A DNA stretch of 32,231 nt. It comes from Streptomyces pseudogriseolus (GTDB lineage Bacteria > Actinomycetota > Actinomycetes > Streptomycetales > Streptomycetaceae). The DNA lies in NCBI GenBank assembly GCA_002154585.1, contig MUNG01000098.1:1-32231 (forward strand). The letters run 5' to 3'. Position numbers and translations under genes: made by a program. The notes below the pieces were generated by a model. That model was not told where the DNA came from. It saw only the letters and a list, made by a program, of their open reading frames with translations, and did not search any database. Shown in pieces: positions 8,364-16,553 of the stretch. How positions within the stretch are numbered: position 1 is the stretch's first letter; each line of letters opens with the position of its first letter.

Positions 8364-9020
8364 TCAGCCGTCGCGGCGCGCGGGCTCCGGAGCCGGGTGG
8401 GACGGATCCAGTTCCTCGATGGCGCGCATCGCCCCGCCGAGCGTCTTCACCAGCAGCTCGCACATGGTCTCGCGGGACAACTCGGGGCGGTCGATCCAGG
8501 CCAGCACCGCGCCCTCGACGCTGCACACCCAGGCCAGCAGTCCCATCCGGGCCACCGGCGCGATGGCGGAGCGGCCGTAGGCGCCCTCGGCGATGGTCGC
8601 GACGATCGCCTCGCGCACCCCGTCCCGGACGGCGTGCACCTCGGCGTCGAAGCCGACGCCGCCGCTCACGATCGCGCGGTAGGCGGCCTGGTTGTGCTCG
8701 GCGTACCGCAGATAGCTGTCGATGGTGCGCTGCACCCGCTCCCTGGGCGGCAGTTCGTCGCCGCTCGCGGCCATCGTGACCAGCCCGGCCACCGAGTCCT
8801 CGATGATGGCCAGGTAGTAGCCGCGCTTGGAGTGGAAGTAGTAGTAGATCAGGCCCTTGGCGACCCGCGCCTGGCGCGCGATGTCGTCCATCGACAGGGC
8901 GTCGTAGGACCGGTCGGCGAACAACCGGCGTCCGATGGCGATGAGTTCGGCGCGACGGGCCGACGCGCGCCGGGTGTCGCGGGACGAGGTCGGCACGGCG
9001 GACTGCTGGATGGTCTTCAA
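8364..9020 (-). CDS. TetR/AcrR family transcriptional regulator
   Basis: A 218-aa TetR-type repressor. The N-terminal helix-turn-helix is classical: RRLFADRSYDALSMDDIARQ, then ARVAKGLIYYYFHSKRGYYLAII. The larger C-terminal ligand/dimer domain is all-helical and gives no ligand clue. The reading frame starts with a TTG at 9020 with AGGAG 13 bases upstream, which is too far for a good site. A GTG eight codons further in is an alternative start, and the first 20 residues are poorly conserved in such regulators. A G8 run lies upstream (about 9042-9049). It is convergent with the chitinase gene. Targets are unknown; the adjacent small membrane peptide is a possible one. Confidence 0.9.
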   Translation of the reverse strand: MKTIQQSAVPTSSRDTRRASARRAELIAIGRRLFADRSYDALSMDDIARQARVAKGLIYYYFHSKRGYYLAIIEDSVAGLVTMAASGDELPPRERVQRTIDSYLRYAEHNQAAYRAIVSGGVGFDAEVHAVRDGVREAIVATIAEGAYGRSAIAPVARMGLLAWVCSVEGAVLAWIDRPELSRETMCELLVKTLGGAMRAIEELDPSHPAPEPARRDG

Positions 9021-9132
9021 GGGCGGCCCAGGTCTCCTGCGGGGGGGGCGGGACGGTCCGCAGGAGTATGGCAGGTCGCCCCGCGCGGTGGCAGGGCGCT
9101 TCGCGCCTCGCCGAGCCCGGGGCCTCAGCGGG

Positions 9133-9273
9133 CTACAGCAGTCCCAGCTGCGTCACGAGCATGGCGACGACCACGACGAGGGTCCAGCCCAGCACATGCT
9201 CGACGAGCTTCGGACCGTCCTCACGGGGTCCGCCGGTACGGGCACGGGTGACGGTGGCTGTGTTGGCGCTCAT
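9133..9273 (-). CDS. SCO1431-type small membrane protein
   Basis: A 46-aa peptide with a short charged N-terminus (TRARTGGPREDGPK) and one C-terminal transmembrane helix (VLGWTLVVVVAMLVTQLGLL), matching what I recall of the SCO1431 family of small Streptomyces membrane proteins. A longer frame starts at 9369, but the ATG at 9273 has AGGTAG upstream, and the extra N-terminal residues span the gap to the neighbouring terminator and look non-coding. It is single-pass with a cytosolic or external N-terminus. Function unknown. It lies just downstream of the strong terminator of the C39 peptidase gene, so it should have its own promoter. Confidence 0.7.
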   Translation of the reverse strand: MSANTATVTRARTGGPREDGPKLVEHVLGWTLVVVVAMLVTQLGLL

Positions 9274-9370
9274 GACTTCTACCTGGTCTCCGGTGGTGCG
9301 TGGATCCCCCCAAGCGACGTCGTCCACCTTGCCACCGGAAACGGCGGGTGCGGCCGAGAGGTTGGTCACA

Positions 9371-9406
9371 CGCGGCGGGCCCCGGTGGCGGCCGGGGTCC
9401 GCCGCG
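9371..9406 (-). terminator. Terminator of the C39-like peptidase gene
   Basis: A 15-bp stem (9371-9385 with 9392-9406; one G-T mismatch pair) with a 6-nt loop begins about 10 bp beyond the peptidase stop on the minus strand. It separates that gene from the small membrane protein gene. Confidence 0.8.
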
Positions 9407-9415
9407 CGCGCCGGC

Positions 9416-10789
9416 TCAGCGCACGCCCACCGCCGCGAGCGCCTTGCGCTGGCGCGGGGTCGGGCGGGCCGGGAAGTACAGGTAGCAGACGCCGCCGGTG
9501 CCGGAGACGACCTTCCCGGAGGCGTTGTACCGCTTGGTGCGCAGCCAGATGTTCTCCCACTCGCGCCGCTTGTAGATCCGGCGCACGGCCTCGTTGTCGT
9601 CCGAGGCGGGGTCGTTGGCGATCACGTCGCCGTCGGCGGTGAAGCCGATGACGGTCATCAGGTGCCCGGAGGTGCCGTAGCCCGCCCCCGTCAGCTCCTC
9701 CTTCAGGAACGACTGGGAGGTGATGGCCGGGATGCCCGCCGCGATCAGCGTCTCCAGGTCGGTCAGCGACCCCAGCCGGGTCACGACGCCCTGGAGGCCG
9801 GGGAAGGTCGCCGCGTAGGCCGCGTTGAACGGCCAGTTGCCGCACCCGGCGTACTGGTAGTCGTAGGTGTGGCGGGCAGCATGGCAGATCTGCGGGTCGG
9901 CGTAGGCCGGGTCGACCCAGGAGAGCTGCTCCTCGGTGAGCCGGCCGCCCCAGTACTCGATGATCATCTGCGAGGAGGTGGGGCTGCACCAGGCCTCGCC
10001 GCCGTTGTCGTACTCCGGGTACTGGCCCTTGTGGACCTCCTGCGAGTAGCGCGGGACGAGCAGTTCCCCGGCGAGTCCGGGCGTCGAGGCGGGGACGGTG
10101 AACCGGTCGGGGACGTCGGAGCCCATCACGCCGAGCCGCCACACGGTCGGGGTGAGGCGGGTGCCGGGGCGGCGGTACAGGGTGAGGCGCAGCCGGCAGG
10201 AGGCGAGGCGCAGCCCCGAGGCCGCGTCGTCGACGGCGAACGTGTCCGTCCAGACGCTGCTCTTCCCGTCGCCCTGGTCGTCCACGGAGGTGCGCCGGAT
10301 GTCGGCGTCGCCGGCCGCCCAGCGGCCCATCACGTACCAGGGGGTGTCCGTGCCGTCGGAGTACGTGCCCTTGAGCTCGACCTGGATCCAGGTGCCTTCG
10401 GGGGTGCGGGCGTTCCAGGAGGCGATCGCCTCGGTGGCGGGGACCGCGAAGCGGTGGACGGGCGAGGTCCAGGTCGCGTACTCCCAGGCGGCCGTGCGGC
10501 CGGTGTGCGGGTCGGTGTAGTCCGTGGTGCCGGCCGTCCTGGCGAGCACCAGGCCGGGGCGGACGCCGGCCACGGCACGGGTGCCGGCGGCGCTGCCGGA
10601 GCGCCAGTCGGTGTACGTGGTCCAGGCACGGTTGTCGACGGTACGGGCGGCGGCGCGCCCGGGCGCCGCGGGCCGGGTGGCGCCGACGGTCGGGACAGCC
10701 GCGGACGCCGTCGCCGCGCTTCCGGCGACGGTGGCGACGACCGCCGCGGCCAGAAGGGTTCTGCGGGACGGCAGTTCGGCTCTGCTCAT
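9416..10789 (-). CDS. Secreted C39-like (papain-fold) peptidase, putative Tat substrate
   Basis: A 457-aa exported protein. The N-terminus MSRAELPSRRTLLAAAVV carries a twin-arginine motif (SRRTLL) before the hydrophobic core, and cleavage is expected near residue 31. About residues 45-245 are a beta-rich domain with many Trp and Tyr and no assigned family. The C-terminal half is a peptidase_C39_2-type cysteine peptidase domain: catalytic Cys in GGEAWCSPTSSQMIIEYWG (C268), His in GTSGHLMTVIGF (H376) and Asn/Asp in DVIANDPASDDN. Substrate unknown; such proteins are usually extracellular. The ATG at 10789 directly begins the signal peptide, although the ribosome-binding site is weak. A longer upstream frame lacks a plausible signal. 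Confidence 0.85.
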   Translation of the reverse strand: MSRAELPSRRTLLAAAVVATVAGSAATASAAVPTVGATRPAAPGRAAARTVDNRAWTTYTDWRSGSAAGTRAVAGVRPGLVLARTAGTTDYTDPHTGRTAAWEYATWTSPVHRFAVPATEAIASWNARTPEGTWIQVELKGTYSDGTDTPWYVMGRWAAGDADIRRTSVDDQGDGKSSVWTDTFAVDDAASGLRLASCRLRLTLYRRPGTRLTPTVWRLGVMGSDVPDRFTVPASTPGLAGELLVPRYSQEVHKGQYPEYDNGGEAWCSPTSSQMIIEYWGGRLTEEQLSWVDPAYADPQICHAARHTYDYQYAGCGNWPFNAAYAATFPGLQGVVTRLGSLTDLETLIAAGIPAITSQSFLKEELTGAGYGTSGHLMTVIGFTADGDVIANDPASDDNEAVRRIYKRREWENIWLRTKRYNASGKVVSGTGGVCYLYFPARPTPRQRKALAAVGVR

Positions 10790-11102
10790 GGGCGGGGGAC
10801 CCCCAGGTGTCGGAGTCGGGACGGGACCGGTGCACGGCCGCCGGACGGTGCCCGTCCGGCGGATGGAGCGGGTGTGCGCCCCACTATGAACGCAGCCGGG
10901 CGGGTCCTGCCAGCATCCGGGCCGCGCGGCGTCGACCAACATGGGACTCGACCAATGGCGGAAGCACCGCAGGTGGGCGGCGTCCGGGGTGCCGCCGTCC
11001 GGGGCCTAGAGTGCTCCCGTCCGCCTTCCTTCACAGCCCCGGGAACCAGCCATTCACACGCTCGCCTCCCGCATCCGCCGGCTTGCTCCCTCGTGCGGCC
11101 CG
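10790..11102. promoter_or_regulatory. Divergent gap between the C39 peptidase and P-loop kinase genes
   Basis: This 313-bp gap should hold both promoters. On the plus strand TAGAGT (11007-11012) fits a -10 box, but no good -35 box is found 17-18 bp upstream. The TAG inside it is also the last in-frame stop before the kinase frame. On the minus strand I see no clear promoter. No additional gene is seen; the overlapping frames look like shadows. Confidence 0.4.
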
Positions 11103-11660
11103 GTGCGGCTCGTCGCCGTCGACGGGCACGCCGGGTCCGGGAAGTCGACGTTCGCGGCGCTGCTGGCCGAGGAGCTCGGCGGCGCCCCGGTGCTGCGCCT
11201 CGACGACATCGCCCGTCACGACGAGCTGTTCGACTGGACGGGGCGGCTGCGGGACGAGGTGCTCGGCCCGCTCTCCCGCGGCGCGACCGCGCACTACGCC
11301 CCTTACGACTGGCGCGCCCGCCGCCCCGGACCGCCGCGTCCGCTGCCGGCCGCGCCGGTGGTGGTGGTCGAGGGCGTCGGCGCCGGGCGCGCGGCGCTGC
11401 GCCCGTACCTGGCGCTGCTGCTGTGGATGGACGTGCCGCGTGCGGAGTCCTGGGCGCGGGGGCGGGAGCGGGACGGCGAGGAGCAGCGGGAGTTCTGGGA
11501 CGGCTGGGAGCGGGCGGAGCGCGCGCACTTCGCCGGTGATCCCTCGCGCCCCTTCGCGCACCTGCTGGTGCGGCAGCGGCGGCAGGGGTACGAGGTGGTT
11601 CCCGGGCCTGCCGGGACGGGTGAGGCGCCCTGTTCGATCACGTACGGTGACGGGTCGTAG
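11103..11660 (+). CDS. P-loop kinase, uridine-kinase-like
   Basis: A nucleoside/nucleotide kinase-like ATP-binding protein of about 185 aa from a GTG at 11103. The Walker A motif VDGHAGSGKSTFA lies at the very start. A phosphate-acceptor-like LRLDDIARHDELFDW follows, then VVVVEGVGAG and an Arg-rich lid (SWARGRERDGEEQREFWDGW). The pattern is that of Streptomyces proteins called uridine kinase; the substrate is not proven. The GTG start leaves only five residues before the first beta-strand motif and has no ribosome-binding site. The frame is open and protein-like back to an ATT codon at 11052, which may be the real, rare start and would add 17 residues (IHTLASRIRRLAPSCGP). The last in-frame stop is at 11007. 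Confidence 0.8.
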   Translation: MRLVAVDGHAGSGKSTFAALLAEELGGAPVLRLDDIARHDELFDWTGRLRDEVLGPLSRGATAHYAPYDWRARRPGPPRPLPAAPVVVVEGVGAGRAALRPYLALLLWMDVPRAESWARGRERDGEEQREFWDGWERAERAHFAGDPSRPFAHLLVRQRRQGYEVVPGPAGTGEAPCSITYGDGS

Positions 11661-11721
11661 CCGATGTGGTGATCCTGTGAAGAGCGGCTTCGGACAAGTT
11701 GCCGCAGTCGCCCAACTCGGC

Positions 11722-11826
11722 TTGACCGAGGGCCCGTACAGGTCTTACGTTCTCAATGTGCGGCCCTTCGGGAGCCGCCGGCAGACGCGAAGCCCCCGGT
11801 TGTTCCCCCGTGATCGGGGGCTTCGT
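11722..11826 (+). ncRNA. Candidate small RNA or attenuated leader with its own promoter
   Basis: TTGACC (11722-11727), an 18-bp spacer and TACGTT (11746-11751) make a convincing promoter, with a start predicted near 11757. The transcript would fold a UUCG-capped hairpin (about 11760-11778, GCGGCCC/GGAGCCGC) and then an 11-bp terminator stem (11788-11798 with 11815-11825) followed by a pyrimidine-rich run. The product would be about 70-75 nt. An ATG sits at the predicted start (11756), but the peptide it opens looks non-coding. The rest of the 451-bp gap (11661-12111) shows no other gene. It may be a free small RNA or an attenuator ahead of the AAA+ gene at 12112. Confidence 0.5.
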
Positions 11827-12111
11827 TCTGCCCTTTTCACGCTTTCCGGGCGCACAGCGGCATATGACGATCACCCTCGGTGAGGATCACCTTCCGCGCG
11901 CCTCCCACGCGCCCCCTTTCCCTCTCCGTTTCACCTGCTCCGCACCCTGCGGACGCGGCGCCCCCGCAGGTACGATGCCCTCGGTGCGACCGGCGACGAA
12001 GCTTCGCGCACCTTGCAACTCCGGTCCGCGGCACAGCGGTTCGGCCACAGGGCGCCGGCGGCCGAGGGGCCGGCCGGCACACCGACGGGGGCACGGTTTG
12101 TGGGGGACGTG

Positions 12112-13965
12112 ATGGACTTCGGCGCGCAGGCCCCGGCCGACCTCGCCTGGCTGCGGGGCGTGGACGCGTACGCGATGGGCGCCTATCCGCAGGCGGAGGA
12201 GGAGTTCCGGACCGCCGTACGGATCGACCCGGGAATGGCCGACGGCTGGCTCGGGCTGCACGCGCTGCGCGTCGACACGACGACCGCGCTGCTGCGGATG
12301 TTCCGCCACCGCGACCGCTTCGGCGAGCAGCGCACGCGGCACGACCGCACCCTCAACTCCTGGTACTGGCTGGGCTGGTGGGTGCAGCCCGTCCTGGAGA
12401 CCCCGCGCGACCTGCTGCTCGCCCACGCCTCGCACTGGCTGGACGGGCGGCACGTCCCCGAGCTGGACCGCGCGCTCGCCGGACTGCCTCCGGTGGACGC
12501 CGACCCGCAGGTGCGCTTCCTGCACGCCTGCCGCGCCTACCTCGTCAAGGACTGGGAGCAGCTGGTCCGGCACACCGACCCGCTCGTCGACGACCCGCTG
12601 CTGGGCATCGAGGCGGGCCTGTTCGGCGGCATGGCCCGGGTGCGCCTGGAGATGTACGGGCAGGCGGAGCCGCTGCTGGCGGCGGCACTGATGCGGTGCC
12701 GCAGCGAGCAGCCGCAGCGCAAGGAGCTGCGCTACTGGCTGGCGCGCGCCCGTGAGGGCACGGGCCGCAGCGCCGCCGCGCTCCCCCTGTACCGGGCGGT
12801 GCACCGGGTCGATCCGGCCTTCATGGACACCGCAGCCCGGCTCGCGGCGATCGCCGAGGGCGACGGCTACGACGACTCCGCCGACCTGGCCGCGATCACC
12901 CTCACCGGTGCCGGGCAGGACGCCGTGGACGGCCCCGACACGCTGGACCCGCTGTTCGGGACGGAGGGCCGCGACCTGCGGCTGTCCGACGCGGACCCCG
13001 TCCCTCCGCCGATGCCGTCGTTCGGCGGGTCCGGGGTGCGCGAACGCTCCGGCGGTTCGGGCCCGGTGCTGCCGGCGGGGCCCACCGACCCGGCGCTGCT
13101 GGAGGAGGCGCTCGCCGAACTGGAGCGCATGGTCGGCCTGGAACCGGTGAAGCGCCAGGTCAAGGCGTTGTCCGCGCAGCTCAACATGGCGCGGCTGCGG
13201 GCCGGCCAGGGGCTGCCGGTGCAGCCGCCGAAGCGGCACTTCGTCTTCTCCGGCCCCTCCGGCACGGGCAAGACCACCGTCGCCCGCATCCTCGGCCGGG
13301 TCTTCTACGCCCTCGGACTGCTCGGCGGCGACCATCTGGTGGAGGCCCAGCGGGCGGACCTGGTCGGCGAGTACCTCGGGCAGACGGCGGTGAAGGCCAA
13401 CGAGCTGATCGACTCCGCGCTCGGCGGGGTGCTCTTCGTCGACGAGGCCTACTCCCTGTCGAACTCGGGCTACGGCAAAGGCGACGCGTACGGCGACGAG
13501 GCGCTCCAGGTGCTGCTGAAGCGGGCCGAGGACAACCGCGACCACCTGGTGGTGATCCTGGCCGGCTACCCGGAGGGCATGGACCGGCTGCTGGCGGCCA
13601 ACCCCGGGCTGTCGTCCCGTTTCACCACCCGCGTCGACTTCCCCTCGTACCGGCCGCTGGAGCTGACGCGGATCGGCGAGGTGCTTGCCGCGGAGAACGG
13701 CGACGTGTGGGACGAGGAGGCCGTGGACGAGCTGCGCTCCATCGCCGGGCACGTGGTGGACCAGGGGTGGATCGACGAGCTGGGCAACGGCCGGTTCCTG
13801 CGCACCCTGTACGAGAAGAGCTGTGCCTACCGCGACCTGCGGCTGTCGGCGTACCCGGGGCCGCTGTCCCGGGAGGACCTGGCGACCCTGCGGCTGCCGG
13901 ACCTGATGCAGGCGTACGGGGAGGTGCTGTCGGGGCGGGGCCCGTCGGACCCGTCGGGGCCGTAG
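12112..13965 (+). CDS. EccA/CbxX-like AAA+ ATPase with N-terminal TPR-like domain
   Basis: A 617-aa cytoplasmic ATPase. Residues 1-280 are helical, TPR-like repeats (e.g. DAYAMGAYPQAEEEFRTAV, ALPLYRAVHRVDPAFMDTA). A Pro/Gly linker follows (about 295-335), then a CbxX/CfqX-type AAA+ domain: ERMVGLEPVKRQV, Walker A GPSGTGKTT (381-389), Walker B GGVLFVDEAYSL (about 439-450), LVVILAGYPEGM and the arginine-finger segment NPGLSSRF (497-504). The same architecture occurs in EccA of type VII (ESX) secretion, but no other ESX gene is present here. A longer frame opens at 12013; the ATG at 12112 has GGGGGA close upstream, with a GTG one codon earlier as an alternative. Confidence 0.88.
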   Translation: MDFGAQAPADLAWLRGVDAYAMGAYPQAEEEFRTAVRIDPGMADGWLGLHALRVDTTTALLRMFRHRDRFGEQRTRHDRTLNSWYWLGWWVQPVLETPRDLLLAHASHWLDGRHVPELDRALAGLPPVDADPQVRFLHACRAYLVKDWEQLVRHTDPLVDDPLLGIEAGLFGGMARVRLEMYGQAEPLLAAALMRCRSEQPQRKELRYWLARAREGTGRSAAALPLYRAVHRVDPAFMDTAARLAAIAEGDGYDDSADLAAITLTGAGQDAVDGPDTLDPLFGTEGRDLRLSDADPVPPPMPSFGGSGVRERSGGSGPVLPAGPTDPALLEEALAELERMVGLEPVKRQVKALSAQLNMARLRAGQGLPVQPPKRHFVFSGPSGTGKTTVARILGRVFYALGLLGGDHLVEAQRADLVGEYLGQTAVKANELIDSALGGVLFVDEAYSLSNSGYGKGDAYGDEALQVLLKRAEDNRDHLVVILAGYPEGMDRLLAANPGLSSRFTTRVDFPSYRPLELTRIGEVLAAENGDVWDEEAVDELRSIAGHVVDQGWIDELGNGRFLRTLYEKSCAYRDLRLSAYPGPLSREDLATLRLPDLMQAYGEVLSGRGPSDPSGP

Positions 13966-13977
13966 GACCGCGACGGG
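13950..13977. terminator. Weak bidirectional hairpin between the AAA+ and CNNM genes
   Basis: A 7-bp perfect stem (13950-13956 with 13971-13977, 14-nt loop) spans the AAA+ stop codon in the 34-bp convergent gap. It is the only terminator-like structure available to both genes. Confidence 0.4.
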
Positions 13978-13999
13978 CGTACCGACGTGAGGCCCCCGG

Positions 14000-15076
14000 T
14001 CAGGTGGCCATCGCCTCCTCCGGCGTCCCGCTCGCCCGCTGCGGGGTGAGCGTGACCTCCCGGTGGGCGGGGTCGCGCACCTCGCCGACGAGCATCTCCA
14101 GCACGTCCTCCAGGGCGACCAGTCCCAGCACCTTGCCGGACACGTCCGACACCTGGGCCAGATGGGTGGCCGCGCGGCGCATCACCGTGAGGGCGTCGTC
14201 CAGCGGGAGTTCGGGACGCAGGGTCGTCATCGGGCGCCACAGCCGCTGCGGGACGGCCCGGTCGGCGTCCTCCAGGTCCAGGACGTCCTTGACGTGCAGA
14301 TAGCCCATGAAGGCGCCGCCCTCGGCGGCCACCGGGAAGCGCGAGTACCCGGTGCGGGCGGTCAGCTCCACGATCTGCCCCGGTGTGACCGCCGGGGTGA
14401 CCGTCACCAGGGTCTCGCGGCGCAGCAGGACGTCCGTCACCGGGCGCGAGCCCAGCTCCAGGGCGTCCTCCAGGCGCTCCGCCTCCTCCGGGTCGAGCAG
14501 GCCGGCCTGGCCGGCGTCCTCCACCAGCCGGTTGAGCTGCTCGCTGGTGAAGACGGCCTCCACCTCGTCCTTGGGCTCCACGTGGAAGAGCCGCAGGACG
14601 CCCTGGGCGCAGGCGCCGAGGGCGACGGTGACCGGCTTGCACAGGCGCGCGAACCACACCAGTCCCGGGCTGAGCCACAGGGCCGCCTTCTCGGGCGCGG
14701 CCATCGCCAGGTTCTTCGGGACCATCTCGCCGATGACGAGGTGGAAGAAGACCACGGCGGCGAGCGCGATGACGTAGCCGAGCGGGTGGATCACCCCGTG
14801 CGGCAGGTGCATCCACGCGAACACCGGCTCGAGCAGCTTGGCCACGGTCGGTTCGGCGACCGCGCCCAGGGTGAGCGAGCAGACGGTGATGCCGAACTGG
14901 GCGGCCGCCATCATGTGCGGCAGATGCTCCAGGCCGTACAGCACCTGGCGGGCGCGGGCGGTGCCGAGCGGTTCGATCTGGCTGCGGCGGACCGACACCA
15001 GGGCGAACTCGGCGCCGACGAAGAAGCCGTTGGCGAGCACGAGCAGTGCGGCGAACAGCAGTTGCAGGACGCTCAT
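14000..15076 (-). CDS. CNNM/hemolysin-C-like membrane protein without a CorC_HlyC tail
   Basis: A 358-aa DUF21 (CNNM) plus CBS-pair protein. The N-terminal membrane domain (about 1-180) starts with LLFAALLVLANGFFVGAEFA and includes the family signature AAVVFFHLVIGEMVPKNLAM. The CBS pair (about 205-335) includes SRFPVAAEGGAFMGYLHVKD and GLVALEDVLEMLVGEVRD. It ends shortly after the second CBS domain, lacking the CorC_HlyC domain found in its upstream neighbour. Relatives are implicated in magnesium/divalent cation efflux or resistance; hemolysin is a historical name. The ATG at 15076 overlaps the upstream gene's stop by 4 bp, so the pair is translationally coupled and may form a heterodimer. 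Confidence 0.9.
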   Translation of the reverse strand: MSVLQLLFAALLVLANGFFVGAEFALVSVRRSQIEPLGTARARQVLYGLEHLPHMMAAAQFGITVCSLTLGAVAEPTVAKLLEPVFAWMHLPHGVIHPLGYVIALAAVVFFHLVIGEMVPKNLAMAAPEKAALWLSPGLVWFARLCKPVTVALGACAQGVLRLFHVEPKDEVEAVFTSEQLNRLVEDAGQAGLLDPEEAERLEDALELGSRPVTDVLLRRETLVTVTPAVTPGQIVELTARTGYSRFPVAAEGGAFMGYLHVKDVLDLEDADRAVPQRLWRPMTTLRPELPLDDALTVMRRAATHLAQVSDVSGKVLGLVALEDVLEMLVGEVRDPAHREVTLTPQRASGTPEEAMAT

Positions 15077-16404
15077 CCGGCGGCCTCCGCGAGAGGCGCC
15101 CGGGCCGTGCGGACCAGGCGGACGCGTTCGGCGCGGTAGTGGCCGACCCGGCGCACCGACAGCCGCCAGCCCGGCAGTTCCGTGCGGTCCCCCACGGCCG
15201 GGATCCGGCCGAGCAGATCGGCGACCAGGCCGGCCACCGTCTCGTAGGGGCCCTCGGGGACCTCCAGTCCTATGCGGCGCAGCAGGTCGACCCGGGCGCC
15301 GCCGTCGACGTCCCAGGCGGGGTTGCCGTCCTCCGGCGGGGCCGGGGCGAGTTCGGGCACGTCCTGTCCGTCGTGCTCGTCGCGCACCTCGCCGACGATC
15401 TCCTCGACGATGTCCTCGAGCGTGACGACGCCGGCGGTGCCGCCGTACTCGTCGACGACGACCGCGATGGGCTGCTCGCTGCGCAGCCGGGTGAGCAGCG
15501 GGCGCACCGGCAGGGTCTCGGGGACCAGCAGCGCCGGACGGGCGATGCGGGCGACCGGGGTGCGCAGCCGTTCGTGCGCGGGGACGGCGAGGGCGTCCTT
15601 GAGGTGGACCATGCCGGCGATCTCGTCGATCCGCTCCCGGTACACGGGGAAGCGGGACAGGCCGGTGGCGCGAGTGAGGTTGACGACGTCCTCCGCGGTC
15701 GCGGAGGCCTGGAGGGCGCTGACCCGCACCCGCGGGGTCATGACGTGCTGGGCGGTCAGCTCGCCCAGGGACAGGGTGCGGACGAAGAGGTCCGCCGTGT
15801 CCTGTTCGAGGGCGCCCGCGCGGGCGGAGTGCCGGGCCAGGGAGACCAGCTCGCCGGGGGTGCGGGCGGAGGCGAGCTCCTCGGCGGGCTCGACGCCCAG
15901 GGCCCGCACGAGCCGGTTGGCCACGGCGTTCAGTCCGGCGATGACCGGTCGGAACAGACGGGCGAAGGCGTGCTGCGGGCCGGCGACGAAGCGCGCGACC
16001 TGCATCGGCCGGGACACCGCCCAGTTCTTCGGCACGAGCTCGCCGATCACCATCTGCACGGCGGAGGCGAGCAGCATGCCGATCACGACGGACACGCCGG
16101 GGACCGCGCCCTCGGGCAGGCCGGCGCCGGTGAGCGGGCCGTCCAGCAGCTGGGCCAGGGCCGGTTCGGCCAGCATGCCGACGACCAGGGAGGTGATGGT
16201 GATGCCGAGCTGGGTGCCGGAGAGCTGGAACGACAGTTCACGCAGGGACGCGACGACGCGGTGGGCGCGCCGGTCGCCGGCCGCGGCGGCCTCCTCGGCG
16301 TCCGCCCGCTCGACGGTGACGAGGCCGAACTCGGCGGCCACGAAGAATCCGTTGGCCAGGATCAGCAGGAACGCGGCTGCGAGAAGCAGCAGGGGGGTGC
16401 TCAT
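15073..16404 (-). CDS. CNNM/hemolysin-C-like membrane protein with CBS and CorC_HlyC domains
   Basis: A 443-aa protein of the same family as the next gene downstream. A DUF21 membrane domain (about 1-195: LLLAAAFLLILANGFFVAAE, MVIGELVPKNWAVSRPMQVA) is followed by a CBS pair (about 215-345: RFPVYRERIDEIAGMVHLKD, VVDEYGGTAGVVTLEDIVEE). A C-terminal CorC_HlyC domain (about 355-435) completes it. All parts expected of the family are present. A role in divalent cation transport is inferred from the family. ATG at 16404. It is the first gene of a two-gene operon (4-bp overlap). The upstream gap to 16554 shows no clear promoter; its centre has a short AT-richer patch. Confidence 0.9.
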   Translation of the reverse strand: MSTPLLLLAAAFLLILANGFFVAAEFGLVTVERADAEEAAAAGDRRAHRVVASLRELSFQLSGTQLGITITSLVVGMLAEPALAQLLDGPLTGAGLPEGAVPGVSVVIGMLLASAVQMVIGELVPKNWAVSRPMQVARFVAGPQHAFARLFRPVIAGLNAVANRLVRALGVEPAEELASARTPGELVSLARHSARAGALEQDTADLFVRTLSLGELTAQHVMTPRVRVSALQASATAEDVVNLTRATGLSRFPVYRERIDEIAGMVHLKDALAVPAHERLRTPVARIARPALLVPETLPVRPLLTRLRSEQPIAVVVDEYGGTAGVVTLEDIVEEIVGEVRDEHDGQDVPELAPAPPEDGNPAWDVDGGARVDLLRRIGLEVPEGPYETVAGLVADLLGRIPAVGDRTELPGWRLSVRRVGHYRAERVRLVRTARAPLAEAAG

Positions 16405-16553
16405 GGTGCCGCCGCCTCCGCATGCGCGCCCACCGGGCGGTGAGCGCTATGTCGGCAGGGGGCGGCGCAGGTACTGCAGGACGATCCGTCCATCGCCGGA
16501 GAGGGTCACTCCTCGGATAGCTGGGGCCCCTCGGCGCACCGGGCGGGGCGGCA

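Noticed and set aside
9042-9049. G8 run near the TetR start as a phase-variation switch
   Set aside because: It lies upstream of the coding region and the start site is uncertain; runs of this length are common in DNA this GC-rich.
11757-11830. 6C RNA
   Set aside because: The loops do not hold the six-C runs that define that RNA family; only five Cs appear in one loop.
11756-12112. A 118-codon frame beginning at the small RNA's predicted start (possible leaderless gene)
   Set aside because: It contains the terminator stem and its peptide has no protein-like pattern or homologue that I recognise.
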